From NCBI GenBank assembly GCA_035048815.1, contig JAUCBN010000042.1, forward strand, positions 2,108,001 to 2,172,000: 64,000 nucleotides of DNA, read 5' to 3'. Within the stretch, counting starts at the first letter, position 1. Every line of letters starts with the position of its first letter. Source of the DNA: Abelmoschus esculentus (lineage: Eukaryota > Streptophyta > Magnoliopsida > Malvales > Malvaceae). Below the pieces are notes generated by a model. The model made no database searches. It saw nothing but the letters and a program-made list of their open reading frames with translations, and was not told where the DNA came from. Below, piece by piece: positions 12,304 to 22,810 of the stretch. The position numbers were made by a program, and so were the translations under genes.

Positions 12304-13045
12304 TGTTAGGGAAGAAACCGAACAATCGAAACCAAGCGGAAGCACAACCGGTGTTCTTTCTCTCCCTATAACTCAAGTCAATAATTATGGCAAGCAAAAA
12401 CAACACAAATATGTTCTTCAAGCAACACTAATCAACCACCAAGTAATAATGCAACCAAAACACAATAAAACGAGACACCGATATTTTTACGTGGAAAACC
12501 CCTCTAAATCAAGGGTAAAAACCACGGGACTTTAGAGCCCAATCAAAAGCTCCACTATCATCAAATGTTCAAGTACAAGACTACAATATCCAACCTACAA
12601 CAAGCATTTAGCTCCAACAAGGCTAATAACAAGTAGTCTTTAACAAAAGAGAGAAAAATGAGAGATCACCAAAACGCAGCTGCTGTAAAAGGGCTATTTC
12701 CGACACTACAGAATTCGGATGAAAAATCTGACCGTACAAAGTCAAGAACACCTTGTCACCTAGCTGCTGTCAAAAAATCAGCTCAATCGGACCACGGATG
12801 AACCTTCGATCGAAGACTTGATCATGACTGCACTAACTTAAAAAGGTTTTCCTACACTGGTTTTTCCCTCTCAAAAGTGAAACTTTCTCTGCAAAAAAAC
12901 AAAACTGATTTTCAGTAAAGGTATATGGTTGCCCACTCTCACAATCCCAAGGCAAAATGATTGTCCTTTAAGACTAAAGTCAAAAATAGACTTTTAGGGT
13001 GACAGAAAGTTTGGGTTCCCCACGTAGTGGGACCCATACCCAACA
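12304..13045. mobile_element. Solo LTR of a retrotransposon with 5-bp target duplication
   Basis: The 742-bp element begins TGTTAGGGAAG and ends CCCATACCCAACA, so its ends are TG...CA with short inverted termini (TGTT / AACA). It is flanked on both sides by the identical pentamer GTTTG, at 12299-12303 and 13046-13050. A 5-bp duplication is the signature of LTR-retrotransposon integrase. No internal coding region, primer binding site or second LTR is present, so it is a solo LTR left by recombination between two LTRs. The family (copia or gypsy) cannot be told from the LTR alone. An open frame at 12260-12535 runs into it and is not a gene. Confidence 0.8.
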
Positions 13046-13270
13046 GTTTGGATCATTGAATTATTGAAAAAATAAAGTCGAATCAAGTTAGGGTAAAAAT
13101 TCTCCGACTGAACCTTATATATTTATTATATTTTTTATATATAATATATAATATTTTATTTTTGGGTTGGATCATGTTTAATCACTTTTTTATTAAAATA
13201 TCAACATCAGATTATAATTTTTAATAAATTGGTAGAATCGGATTAGGAAGAAAATATACAAAATAACATC

Positions 13271-13276
13271 TTTATT
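13271..13276 (-). terminator. Candidate polyadenylation signal of the sulfotransferase gene
   Basis: AATAAA on the minus strand about 145 bp downstream of the stop codon at 13421. It is the nearest canonical signal, and plant genes use this motif loosely. Confidence 0.35.
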
Positions 13277-13420
13277 AAATTATAATCATAAAAGGACATC
13301 ATTAGTGGTAATTCATCTTACAAAGTGGTCTCACACAATTTATTGAAACTAAACATTTTTCGTAACTTTGAAGGAATTTAGATGAATTACCAACCCCACA
13401 TACAAGCACTGCATGCCCTT

Positions 13421-14446
13421 TCAAGACACAGAGGAAAATACCTTGAATTTTAGGCCAGAATCACCAAATTTATCCTCCATAATTTTGGACAAGTGCTCAA
13501 CCATGGAAGGAGAAAGATAATTCACCCAATCTCCAATTTCTCCTTTCCTAAACAAGTACTTGTTATCAAAATCCTTAATGGATTTCCCACTCTTATTTAC
13601 CTCTAAATCTTTCAAATTCTCAAAGCTACACAGTTTCATTATCTCCTCTACCAAACCTGCTTCCTCCTCTTCAATGGAGAAAGGGACACCCAAGAAATTT
13701 GCCAACTTCTTCAAGTGGGAGATGGCGTCTTCTTTCATGTCCTCATATTTCATGAACAAGACATTATTCGGCCTCGATAAGCTTTCGTCCCAATACCCTA
13801 ACATGTGCTCCCAAAAGGGTCCGAACCCGATCACTCCCTTGCAGTACATGTCGAAAGCTTCCTCTAATGGAAGTGGAGGTTGGGATTCCGGCCTTAGTTT
13901 GCTGCAATAATGCCATGAGGAGATGAATGTGTCGAAAGGGTTTCGACATACGTACACGATCCGACAATCGGAACTCTTGATTGATTCTTGCAACGAACCG
14001 AAAGGAATATGAGTCCCGAAAATTCTTGGCTCGGGTAAGTTGGATAGGTCAGGGTTTTGGTTGTTGGCATAAAGCTTGTACTCCAAGAAAGGTACTAGAT
14101 CGTGTGGATTTGATGCTAGTAATGGATGGTTTTCATTCGAAATCGGGAAACTCTCTCGATTCATGACTGCAAATGTCAAGGCTTTGATCCAAGTCGTACC
14201 CGATTTCGGTATGGTAGCAAGGACTACATCGGAACGTTTTGCTCGAAAGTGTTTTTGAAAAGAAATGATGGCTTGAATCTCTTTCGTTTGACACCAAAAG
14301 CCTTGGAATTTATAAATAAAGGAAGTTCTCCAACCTTTCTCTTTAGGACAAGAATGAATCAACTCCTTGCACTCATTGCTGAGTAGATTTTCTTCATCTT
14401 CCTCAACATCAATTGTTGGGATTTTAGCAAGATGGGGAATGGCCAT
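13421..14446 (-). CDS. Cytosolic sulfotransferase (flavonol/SOT family)
   Basis: This enzyme family moves a sulfuryl group from PAPS to a hydroxyl of small acceptors such as flavonoids, brassinosteroids or hydroxyjasmonate, in the cytosol. Single exon, 341 aa, typical for plant SOTs. The PAPS 5'-phosphosulfate loop is PKSGTTW (80-86), the likely catalytic base is His146 in FGTHIPFGSL, the 3'-phosphate region is RIVYVCRNPFDTFIS (162-176), and the C-terminal PAPS motif is RKGEIGDW (300-307). All expected residues are present, so it should be active, but the acceptor cannot be read from sequence. The ATG at 14446 is the first in frame. A TATA box lies about 75 bp upstream. Confidence 0.93.
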   Translation of the reverse strand: MAIPHLAKIPTIDVEEDEENLLSNECKELIHSCPKEKGWRTSFIYKFQGFWCQTKEIQAIISFQKHFRAKRSDVVLATIPKSGTTWIKALTFAVMNRESFPISNENHPLLASNPHDLVPFLEYKLYANNQNPDLSNLPEPRIFGTHIPFGSLQESIKSSDCRIVYVCRNPFDTFISSWHYCSKLRPESQPPLPLEEAFDMYCKGVIGFGPFWEHMLGYWDESLSRPNNVLFMKYEDMKEDAISHLKKLANFLGVPFSIEEEEAGLVEEIMKLCSFENLKDLEVNKSGKSIKDFDNKYLFRKGEIGDWVNYLSPSMVEHLSKIMEDKFGDSGLKFKVFSSVS

Positions 14447-14518
14447 GGAAGTTGTTAGAAAGTAGGGTTTTCAGGCTTTAGTTTTGGCTTGTGAATTTAG
14501 CTTTCACAAACTAGGGCT

Positions 14519-14528
14519 TATATATAAT
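14519..14528 (-). promoter_or_regulatory. TATA box of the sulfotransferase gene
   Basis: TATATATAAG on the minus strand, about 75 bp before the start codon. This spacing fits a short 5'UTR. Confidence 0.6.
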
Positions 14529-14749
14529 TGTATGGCTAACTATTACCTGCTCTTTAAGTAATCTCCAACATGAAATGTTTTAAGTGAGTGGCCACATTCT
14601 AGACTCTAGACCCGTTTATAACTTAGAGGTGAATTTTCAACTCTAATTATCTTAACTTGACACAAATTTGATTTAAATGATAAATAGAATTTTTTATTTA
14701 ATTTAAATTGTGAAAATATATGAATACTAATATAAAATGAGATATAATC

Positions 14750-14950
14750 AAGTTATACAGTGTAAAATTCTATAAGCTTTACACGTTTTTTGAATCGTTG
14801 GATGACTGAATGGATGACTCAGATTAACTTCTTATTTCTTTTTTAAGCGATAATTTTTAAATAATAAATTATTAATCTGAGTCATCCATTTTAATCACTT
14901 AATTTTTCGAAAAAAATATAAAACTTAAAGAATTTTATATAGCATAACTT
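14750..14950. mobile_element. Short foldback (MITE-like) element
   Basis: About 200 bp. The left end reads AAGTTATACAGTGTAAAATT and the complement of the right end reads AAGTTATGCTATATAAAATT. A second internal inverted pair (GATGACTCAGATTAA and TTAATCTGAGTCATC) extends the stem. No coding content; superfamily unknown. Confidence 0.5.
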
Positions 14951-15384
14951 AATTCTATTCTATATAAAATATACATTTGATTTTTTGTTAATATATGTAC
15001 GTATTTACGGTGGATTGAATTGTCAAGCCGATCCGAAATCGTGAGTGATGACTCACTTAGAAAACTTTTGGAATCGGTCAGTAACTGAATTTGATCGAAA
15101 ATTGTGATAAATTTTGATAAGTTTAAAGAACATTTTGAATTAGTTTGATAAATTTTAATAATTATTTTATTATAATTTGATAAAATTTAATAATTATTTT
15201 ATATATATTTTAAAATTTTAATAATAAAAATTATTTTTGTTTGATTTAGTGATCGTTGGTCCCCTTTATTATATATTTTTATTATAATTAATTCAACATA
15301 TATATTTATATATTTTGTGTAGCTAAATCCAGATCGAATAAACCTAACCAGGATCTTGATTGATCCAGTAAACCCATCCAAAGT

Positions 15385-16200
15385 AGAGATTATTAGGTAA
15401 ACCATGTTCATCACGTCATCCATGGTCCAAGTAATCAGGACCGTTGATCTTTAAATAACCACCTAATAACTACTCACCCACTAAGGGTCAGTTTAGCATT
15501 GTTTTTGAAAAGTGCGATGAAAAAATGCGGTGAGAAAGTGTAGTGGAAAAGTTATTTTGGAAATTTTAGTTTAAAAAATATGTGTTTAGTATTGTTGTCA
15601 AAATGTGTTTTTGAGAAAATAAATGACTATTTTAGACATGATGTTATAAGTTAAAAATATATATTTAAATGATAATAAAATTATTTTATATTATAATATT
15701 AACTTAAATCATGATAAAATATAAAAATATTAATAAATAAATAAATTATTTTGAAAATTGATTTTTAGAAGTGCTTTTGAGAAAATATATAATTTTGTAT
15801 GAATATATATAATTTTTAAATTAAAAAAATAATTTGTATTAAATATAATTATGTATTTGTAAAAATTAGATTATAATAAAATATAATAAATGAAGGTTAA
15901 AATTATAATATGACTCCTAAAAGCACTTTCCAAACACAAAAGCTAAAAATTTTAGCTTTTACGTTTTGGTTGAAAATCACTTTTCAAACGCAGTTTCTTA
16001 TTCAAAAACTAACTGTTTAGCATTGTTTCTGCGTTTCAAACCAATTTTTGACTCAAAAGCTGGTTTGAAAAACAATACTAAACAGAGTCTAAGTACATGT
16101 AGGAAAGAGGTGATGATTCATTTAAAAAAATTAAAATCAACAATCATAATTAATTAAAATCATGGATGACGTGGTGAACAAAGTTCACTTAATAATTTTT
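15385..16200. repeat. Long inverted repeat enclosing the Tourist-like MITE
   Basis: The arms at 15385-15423 (read on minus) and 16162-16200 (plus) both read ATGGATGACGTGxTGAACA and continue similar through TAATAAT. Sequence between the arms and the inner MITE is also loosely complementary. Open frames starting MDDV on both arms are a by-product of the repeat and not genes. It may be an older foldback with a younger MITE inserted at its centre. Confidence 0.5.
15485..16089. mobile_element. Tourist-like (PIF/Harbinger) MITE
   Basis: A 605-bp element with terminal inverted repeats. The left end is GGGTCAGTTTAGCATTGTTT and the complement of the right end is GACTCTGTTTAGTATTGTTT. It is flanked by TAA at 15482-15484 and 16090-16092, the 3-bp target preferred by PIF/Harbinger elements. 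Related GTTTAGxATTG words recur inside near 15590 and 16014. There is no transposase frame, so it would be non-autonomous. Confidence 0.6.
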
Positions 16201-16233
16201 CCATCCCAGGAACAGACAACCTGGGATATCATG

Positions 16234-16289
16234 TTCAACTGCCCCAACTTTGTTGCTCATCTTCAACTGCCCCCAACTTTGTTGCTCAT
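16234..16289 (+). repeat. 28-bp tandem duplication
   Basis: Two near-identical copies beginning TTCAACTGCCCC and ending TTGTTGCTCAT at a 28-bp spacing, differing by one C. A small palindrome (CCCAGG...CCTGGG) lies just to the left. Confidence 0.7.
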
Positions 16290-16562
16290 GACTGGGCATG
16301 TAAACCAGGCATTGAAAGATGGAGAAATAATGGACACATTAAAGTAGTAAAAGAGTTATTGCAACAAGTCTAATATTTATCCGACTAAAATTTTAATTAT
16401 GTTTTGAAATATAGTTAATTGTACGATAAATTCTTTAAAAAATTAATATTCATTTTAAAATTATTAAAATATTAATAATATGTAAATTAGTGGTAGGTAA
16501 CACTACGTATTGTCCGTTATAAAAGGAAAATATTACATGTATTACCCATGAAAACAAAATTT

Positions 16563-16790
16563 TCAGGAGTGTCTTAGTTTTAGGAATTGAGAATCTAATT
16601 TGGGATGTAAGATTTATTAGTTTAGGTTTATGTGTTTTAATTTAGGAACTAGGATTTCAAATAATATAGTTAAAAATTTAAGGTTTAATCTATAATTATT
16701 AAATTTAACAATAATTATTAAATTTAAACCCTTAAATTATAAATCTTTAAATTTTAAAACTAAAACATTTATTTTTTTTTTAATTTTTAT
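16563..16790. repeat. Second degenerate TTTAGG-like foldback
   Basis: The left arm starts GTCTTAGTTTTAGG and the right arm ends TTTTAAAACTAAAACAT. The interior has TTTAGGTTTATG-type words. It resembles the element inside ATG18a intron 3. Confidence 0.35.
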
Positions 16791-16799
16791 TGCTAATGT

Positions 16800-19390
16800 A
16801 TAATATAGTTACTTGATATAACTATATTAGTTATTGGTTAACCTTAATTACTAGGTAGAATTTTTTTATATAATTTATTTTTACATAGTCCTAAAATTGT
16901 GTACAATAAGGCCCAGTAGTTGTAATAAATAAGGTGAAAGCCCATGGGCACAGCTGAGAATCACTTAAATATTAAATAATTCGAAAACATCTTTTTAAAT
17001 AAAGTTTTCTATATCAATGAAGATTGGTAATAAATAATTTATTATTACTTAAATTAATCTTAAATTTGAGACGTTGTATATATAAAATTTTTTATTAAAA
17101 AATTATTTATCAAAATTAACTACTAATTAGAAGAAAGTACTAAAAATTAAAAAAATAACAAACAAATGCTTTTTTACTGTATTTTAAAAAAAGTTATCAA
17201 ACTAACCTTTTGTTATTTTTAAAAGCGTGGTTAATTATATAAGTGTTTAAATTATATTTTTTAAGATAAATGTTTAAAGAATATTTTAAATTAATTAAAT
17301 GTTTAATGTTTTATTTTGTGATTTATTTAAAATTTTATACGGTAGATATTATTTTTTTATTATTTAATAAAATTTGAAAATATGACATGATTTATCATTT
17401 TTAAAATTAAGATCCAAAAAATAGAAAAATAAAATGACAAAATATTAATTAGTCCAACATTATTTTTTTATATCCAAAGTCTAAATTCTTAAAACGTTTA
17501 CTTTGATTATTGATTCAATTACGATTGGTATCTTTATCTTTATTGGACTCTCTACTGAATATCTTATTATCTCGTATTCTCGTCATAAAAATCGATAAAT
17601 TAACCGCTAATTTTACCATTGACGAACACCTAGCAATAAAAAAAAGACCGATTAGATTATGATTGACGATTAAAGGGTAAGAAATATTGAACAATAAGAT
17701 ACCCGATACTTGGACAATGAGCGATAAAACCATCGATGTAGGATGATGGATGGTAAAAAAGATATGATCTGAGGATTTGATTAAAAAAAGATATGTTCTT
17801 GTTGAACTTAGAAATTTTTTTAAGATGAAAATTTTTAAATAATTCATAAAATAAAATGTTAGATATCTATTGATTTTAAATATAATTTAAATAGTTATTT
17901 AAAAGAATATAATTTAGATATTTATTCGAAGATTAATTTTAAAATTAATTAATTATCAGAAATTATATATAAAAAATTTTAAACAAGCAAAATCGAATAC
18001 ATTTTATAAGTTCAAACTCCCACCATTCTTTTCTTTCTTAATGCAAAACCCAGTCATATAAAACTGGGAATCAAATGTCATTTATTTTCCTCTTCTTCTT
18101 TAGTTTGTTCCCATACGATGGACACCTTTATCCACAGTCAATATTCTCCTTTTGAAAATTTCACATTCACATCATTTCCTTTTGGCGGTGTCGATTTTCC
18201 AATTACAGATCGAATCTGCAACAGATCATATCTTTGGCAGTCTGAAACATGTTTTTGTTCTTCCATTGCAAAACACAAAGTCCAAAGATCCATGGCCCTG
18301 GGTAATGAAATATGTTTTTGAAGGGGAACCGCCTTAAATTATATCTATTTCTAACACAGTGTGTAACTGTTGGATTTGACATCATTATTGCAGCTAGAAG
18401 GTGCTACAGATTCCAGGAAAATGTGATGGAAAAGTAAAGCTTTAAGGCTCATATCTCATATCTCATAGCCATAGGCCATAGCTTCTCCAATTAATCCATC
18501 ATTTCAAAGTGAAAGTGACGTAAAAGTTGAAGATGCATGCGCATATCATAGGGCACGCTGGAGCTGGAAATGTGGGAGTAAATGGTTAAAGCGATGATCA
18601 TTGTGCAGTTGCAGGGATTTAAAGCCGGGATGCTGGTGGGGGGCACATGTTCAAAGAAAGAAAGAAAGCTACTTAAGTGCCAAATTATCCGGAAATCCTT
18701 AGCCTCGTCAACTATAAATCATTGTAAGATTATGACCGTACCCTTTGGCTATATACAAGCGCATGCACATGCACATGCACATGCATGCACTCAATAGTTA
18801 TGACAGACTGTTGTCTGTTATCCGTCACACAAGCAGAGAAATCCAATAGAGAGATCATATTAAAAATATACTACATAATATATACAAACAAATATATATA
18901 GAGGATTACAGGATTTTGGGGGTGAGATTGATTCTAACCCAATCTCTTGTTAATTATCTCGGTTCTGATGGTGCACTCTCCTTTTTGGCTGATATGTGGT
19001 TGGAATCAAAACCAAACTGTTAAGCCTAAGCGCCAATGAAAGGAAGGGAAAATGGCCATTAGTATAGTGTTCTTTTGCTTTGTCCTGTCAAACCAATGCT
19101 TTGTGGAATAAAGGTAGACAGCAGCTTTCCTAGTCATCCAGTACTATACGTACGGTACCTTTGCAGAGACGTGCCGACAGAACCTTACTGGTTTGGTATT
19201 TGGTAATACTCATACAACCATTAAGCACTTGGTGTTTGACACCTTTCCACATTAAAGTTTGGTAATTATAACTGAAGGTAGAAAATAGAAATATTCAATT
19301 GCAAATCAGATGAAGATTACAGGCTGAGCGATGGCTCATAGGTATTAGTCTGATAAACTGGCCAAACCATACAAGCCAAAGTTAGGATTC
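16800..19390. other. Gene-free region between the sulfotransferase and GH3 genes
   Basis: 16.8-18.0 kb is AT-rich with nothing recognisable. 18.0-19.3 kb is less AT-rich but its open frames (for example 18118-18321) match no family and have no splice logic. A GCACAT microsatellite lies at 18759-18790. The right end should include the GH3 3'UTR. Confidence 0.5.
18759..18790. repeat. (GCACAT)n microsatellite
   Basis: About five GCACAT units with CATGCATG-type ends. Confidence 0.8.
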
Positions 19391-19392
19391 GT

Positions 19393-21739
19393 TTATTTGC
19401 CGTTCAAGGGAATCCATTTGGGATCCTTAGGACTAGAGAATGATGCCAAGACATGAGAATTCAGCAACTTGAGAGCACTACTAGATTTGATGCACCTTGG
19501 TGTTTTATATTGATTGATTGAGCCCCCTTGGTTTATGAACAAATCCATCAAGGCCTCGAATGCTCCAGGCTCGACAACCCGTATCTCGAGTGGTCCTACG
19601 GTCTTTTCACGGGTACGGCATTGCCTGTAGACATAATCCAGCTCTTCTTCCACAGTCACACAACATTGCTCTAGCAGCTTAGCATCAAGTGAGGTGGCTG
19701 AGTCTACCATTTTAATTTCCCAGAAGAGTACGTAATGTCCGGGGACATAGGATGTGTCAACATAGCTGGTGTATTCCACGAGCAAAGCGTTGTAGGGCTC
19801 TAACAATTTCTTTGCTGTCGTGACGCTTCTGTGAAGATCTTCCTCGCTGGTTTTGTCATTGTCAACACTCAGCACAACATTTCTCCTGCAGATGAATCGG
19901 AATTGTGGGGCTTGATTGTGAAATCCTGTCACCTGGAGCACATCTCCCATACGATATCTATACAGACCAGAGAAAGTAGTAACCACCAATTCGTAATAGC
20001 AGCCAAGTTTAACATTCACCAAATCAACAAGCATGTCACATGGCACTGTCTCTTCTTCATCTATGTCCATGGCAAGTGTTCCATTTTCACCCAATGGTAA
20101 AAATTCAAAGTAACACATGTTAGGCAAGAGAGTAAATGATATTTCTGCAGGGTCACATATGGGTTTCAAGTTGACACCAAAGTAACACTCAGAGGAAGCA
20201 TACATAGTACCAACTAAAGGCAACTTTCCTGCACTGTAATACTTGAGAGCTGGTATATACTGTGCCATGGACCCAGTGATTACAGCCTCGATGTACTTGG
20301 CATTGGGCCATAGGAGACACAGGATTCCTTTCCAAGATGGCCGGCTACAAATGTCCTCAATCTCATCAGCTAGACGGGGGTTAGGTACTGATACTACAGC
20401 CATCATGGACGCCCGGCATGCATGGTCTATGATTGATAGGTCAAGATTGCCAGTGCGGATATCATTGCATAGTTGAGTCCACTTACACTCCAGAAAAGAG
20501 ATGGCTCGGAGGAAAGCCGACGCAAATACAGCCCCTAGTCTCATAACCTGGTGACGATGTACCAGACCAGCTAGCAACTGGCAATACATGCTTTGACTGC
20601 TATCATTGCATAATATTGCCTGATCTGGGCTTGTTAAATCGTTAAATGGATCTCGTGTTCGGCACTTGAAGTGCTTGCTCTTGTAGTAGCTGGTGAGCAC
20701 AGTGCGAAATGGAAGACCACAAGGGGTAGATAGTTCGGCCTTGACAAAGTATAGATACATGGCCTTTCCGTTATCCAGACCGGGAATGTACCTGGAAATC
20801 ATAATGTCAATACAAGCGTCACTTTAACCAAAACATCCATACTACCTTTCTTTGAATAATTCATAGTTAGTGTGTGCTTACTGAGAAATTCCTTATCTAA
20901 TTCATTAACCTGAATGTTTTTTCTTACAAGAACTCAGGCCTGGTTAAAAAGCCTCATAGTCAGATTCGGATGTTCCTATGCAAAAAGTTCGGATGCGGAT
21001 GGGAACACAGTTTTTTTCATGCATTACACGCCAACTTGCACTAATAACATGATCTAGATTTTAAAGGCTATTATGCAACTTATGAGTGGATAAAATATCT
21101 TTACACACACACGCACTCTCCTCTCAAAAACAAGAAACAACACAGTTACGAATTTCACATGCAAATACTATGCATACACAGTCATTATTGGCATGATGAA
21201 ATATTCAATGGAAAACAACATAGAAAAGGAAGAAGATGAAAGGTAACTGGTTCATTATTGGCATGATGAGATTGTAAAGAAAGGTTCGACGATCAAGATC
21301 TTCAGCTATTGATGGCGTTAATTTAGGCTCTCCGGCAGACGTCCCTGAGCTGCAAATTGAGAAACATGTTTCAATTAACTCGAAACATAGAACATAAAAT
21401 ATTATCAGAAAGAAACAAAGAACAAGCGATAATGGTATAAAGAGGAAACCTGCACAGAATTTCAGTTATGGGGTGACCAGTAATGAGGGAAGACTCTTCA
21501 CCATTGGCAATTCTCTGGATATAAGGATATATATTCTTGTAGATAATAACCGGGACACAACTTTTAAACCAAGAAACATCTTTAGATCCTTTCATATACT
21601 TATTCAAATACTCACTTCCTGCATTTTGCTTTAAAATTTCTTTCAAGATGCCTTGCTGAACTTCACCAGCAGCTGCAGTTAACTTTTCAATCTCCTTCAA
21701 GGCATCCTCCCCCTTGTATTCCAGCTTCTTCCCATCCAT
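19393..21739 (-). CDS. GH3.9: GH3.9-type acyl acid amido synthetase
   Basis: GH3 enzymes adenylate a plant hormone acid (IAA for group II) and join it to an amino acid, lowering free auxin in the cytosol. Three exons, 21739-21450, 21349-21248 and 20791-19393, join in frame to 596 aa. ATP-binding motif I is SSGTSAGEPK (about 97-106), motif II is MYASSECYFGVN, and motif III is YRYRMGDVLQVTGF. The C-terminus (GGSINQYKTPRCIKS...SHVLASFSSPKDPKWIP) is much closer to Arabidopsis GH3.9 than to GH3.17 or PBS3, and the length is close to its ~585 aa. The chosen start is the ATG at 21739 (MDGKKLEYKGED). A TATATATA lies ~95 bp upstream, and one TGTCTC auxin-response word is present on the gene strand at 22307-22312, though a single copy may be chance. 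Substrate preference is inferred from family. Confidence 0.92.
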
Positions 21740-21829
21740 GTTATGGTTAAAAAAAGGAACAAGTAGAGAGTTCACAAGAGAAAGATGATGAGCTAAAGCT
21801 CTTGATCACAACTTACATGCTAGAGGTTC

Positions 21830-21837
21830 TATATATA
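21830..21837 (-). promoter_or_regulatory. TATA box of the GH3.9 gene
   Basis: TATATAT-type box on the minus strand about 95 bp upstream of the ATG at 21739. Confidence 0.55.
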
Positions 21838-22507
21838 CTGAGTTTGGTTGTCATGTACCTGCTGAATAATGGACGTATTTTTCACCAGATTTTTTACAGG
21901 CCGATCATCACAAGCATATATTGTGCTGATTTCGTTTTTTCTTTTTAGATAAATCGATATCGTGCTTGATTTGATTTGTACTGTACTGTGGAACCTCACT
22001 TGTTTTTCTTGATTAGAAACAATGACCTCATCCAACAGTATAGTGAAAATGTTATTTTAGTAAATTATGTAATAATATATTATATCAGATTCTACTTTCT
22101 GAAGCTAACATTTAAGCTAAAACGGTAAAGGGTACGTGGAAAGAAGAGTAAAGATCATCTCATCAAAGATGGAAGTGTAACCTTGAAAACTTGTACCGAA
22201 TGGTCATGATGCTGTCATGTGCACTGCACAATTGTATATCATACTGATTCTTCAATTTGACTGCAGTCAGAGAACTGTGACAAATATCGATATTCTAAAT
22301 ACCATGGAGACAGTGGCAAGGTTGTTAGTATCTGGTTCCAGTTCTAACATCAGTTATTGTCCATAAAATGGAGCTTTTTCACATTTCTTCTTCCCATGTG
22401 AAAAGCCATGGAAATTAAACTCCTTCCTTTTAGTATATGTTCTCTTTCTCTGGTTTATTTTCCCTGTAAGTGACGTGAACAAGGATAAAAATGGAAAGGC
22501 ATAAAGT

Positions 22508-22810
22508 AAAAAAAATCACCTACTGTTTAACTGAATAGTCTCCCTACTCTTTTTTGACTCAAAAAGAAAAATTGGGTTAAAACGATTCCAAAAATACCTT
22601 CAAAATTTAGCCATTTAAGTACACTTATCAGCATTCACAGCCCTGTATAAAAACACACGAAAACACCAAGATCAGTAATATAAATCATTGAATCAAGGAG
22701 TAATTAAAGACAAAATATTAACTATTTTGAGCACTTATCAAGCGATTCCAAAAAGAAGGATATGGGTCAAAATAACTATTCAGTTAAATGTTAGGGGCAA
22801 TTTTTAGCAT
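22508..22810. mobile_element. Foldback (MITE-like) element
   Basis: Inverted arms: the left contains CTGTTTAACTGAATAG, the right contains CTATTCAGTTAAATG, and a second pair around GATTCCAAAAA and GGGTTAAAA/GGGTCAAAA lies inside. About 300 bp, no coding frame. Target duplication not clear. Confidence 0.45.

Noticed and set aside
12260..12535. 91-codon frame as a small gene
   Set aside because: It crosses the left boundary of the solo LTR and its target duplication, and has no homology that I recognise.
15199..15423. Frames beginning MDDV at 15423 (minus) and 16162 (plus) as a gene pair
   Set aside because: They are the two arms of one inverted repeat; the similarity ends with the repeat.
19831..20100. 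89-codon plus-strand frame inside GH3.9 exon 3
   Set aside because: Antisense to an intact GH3 exon with all family motifs.
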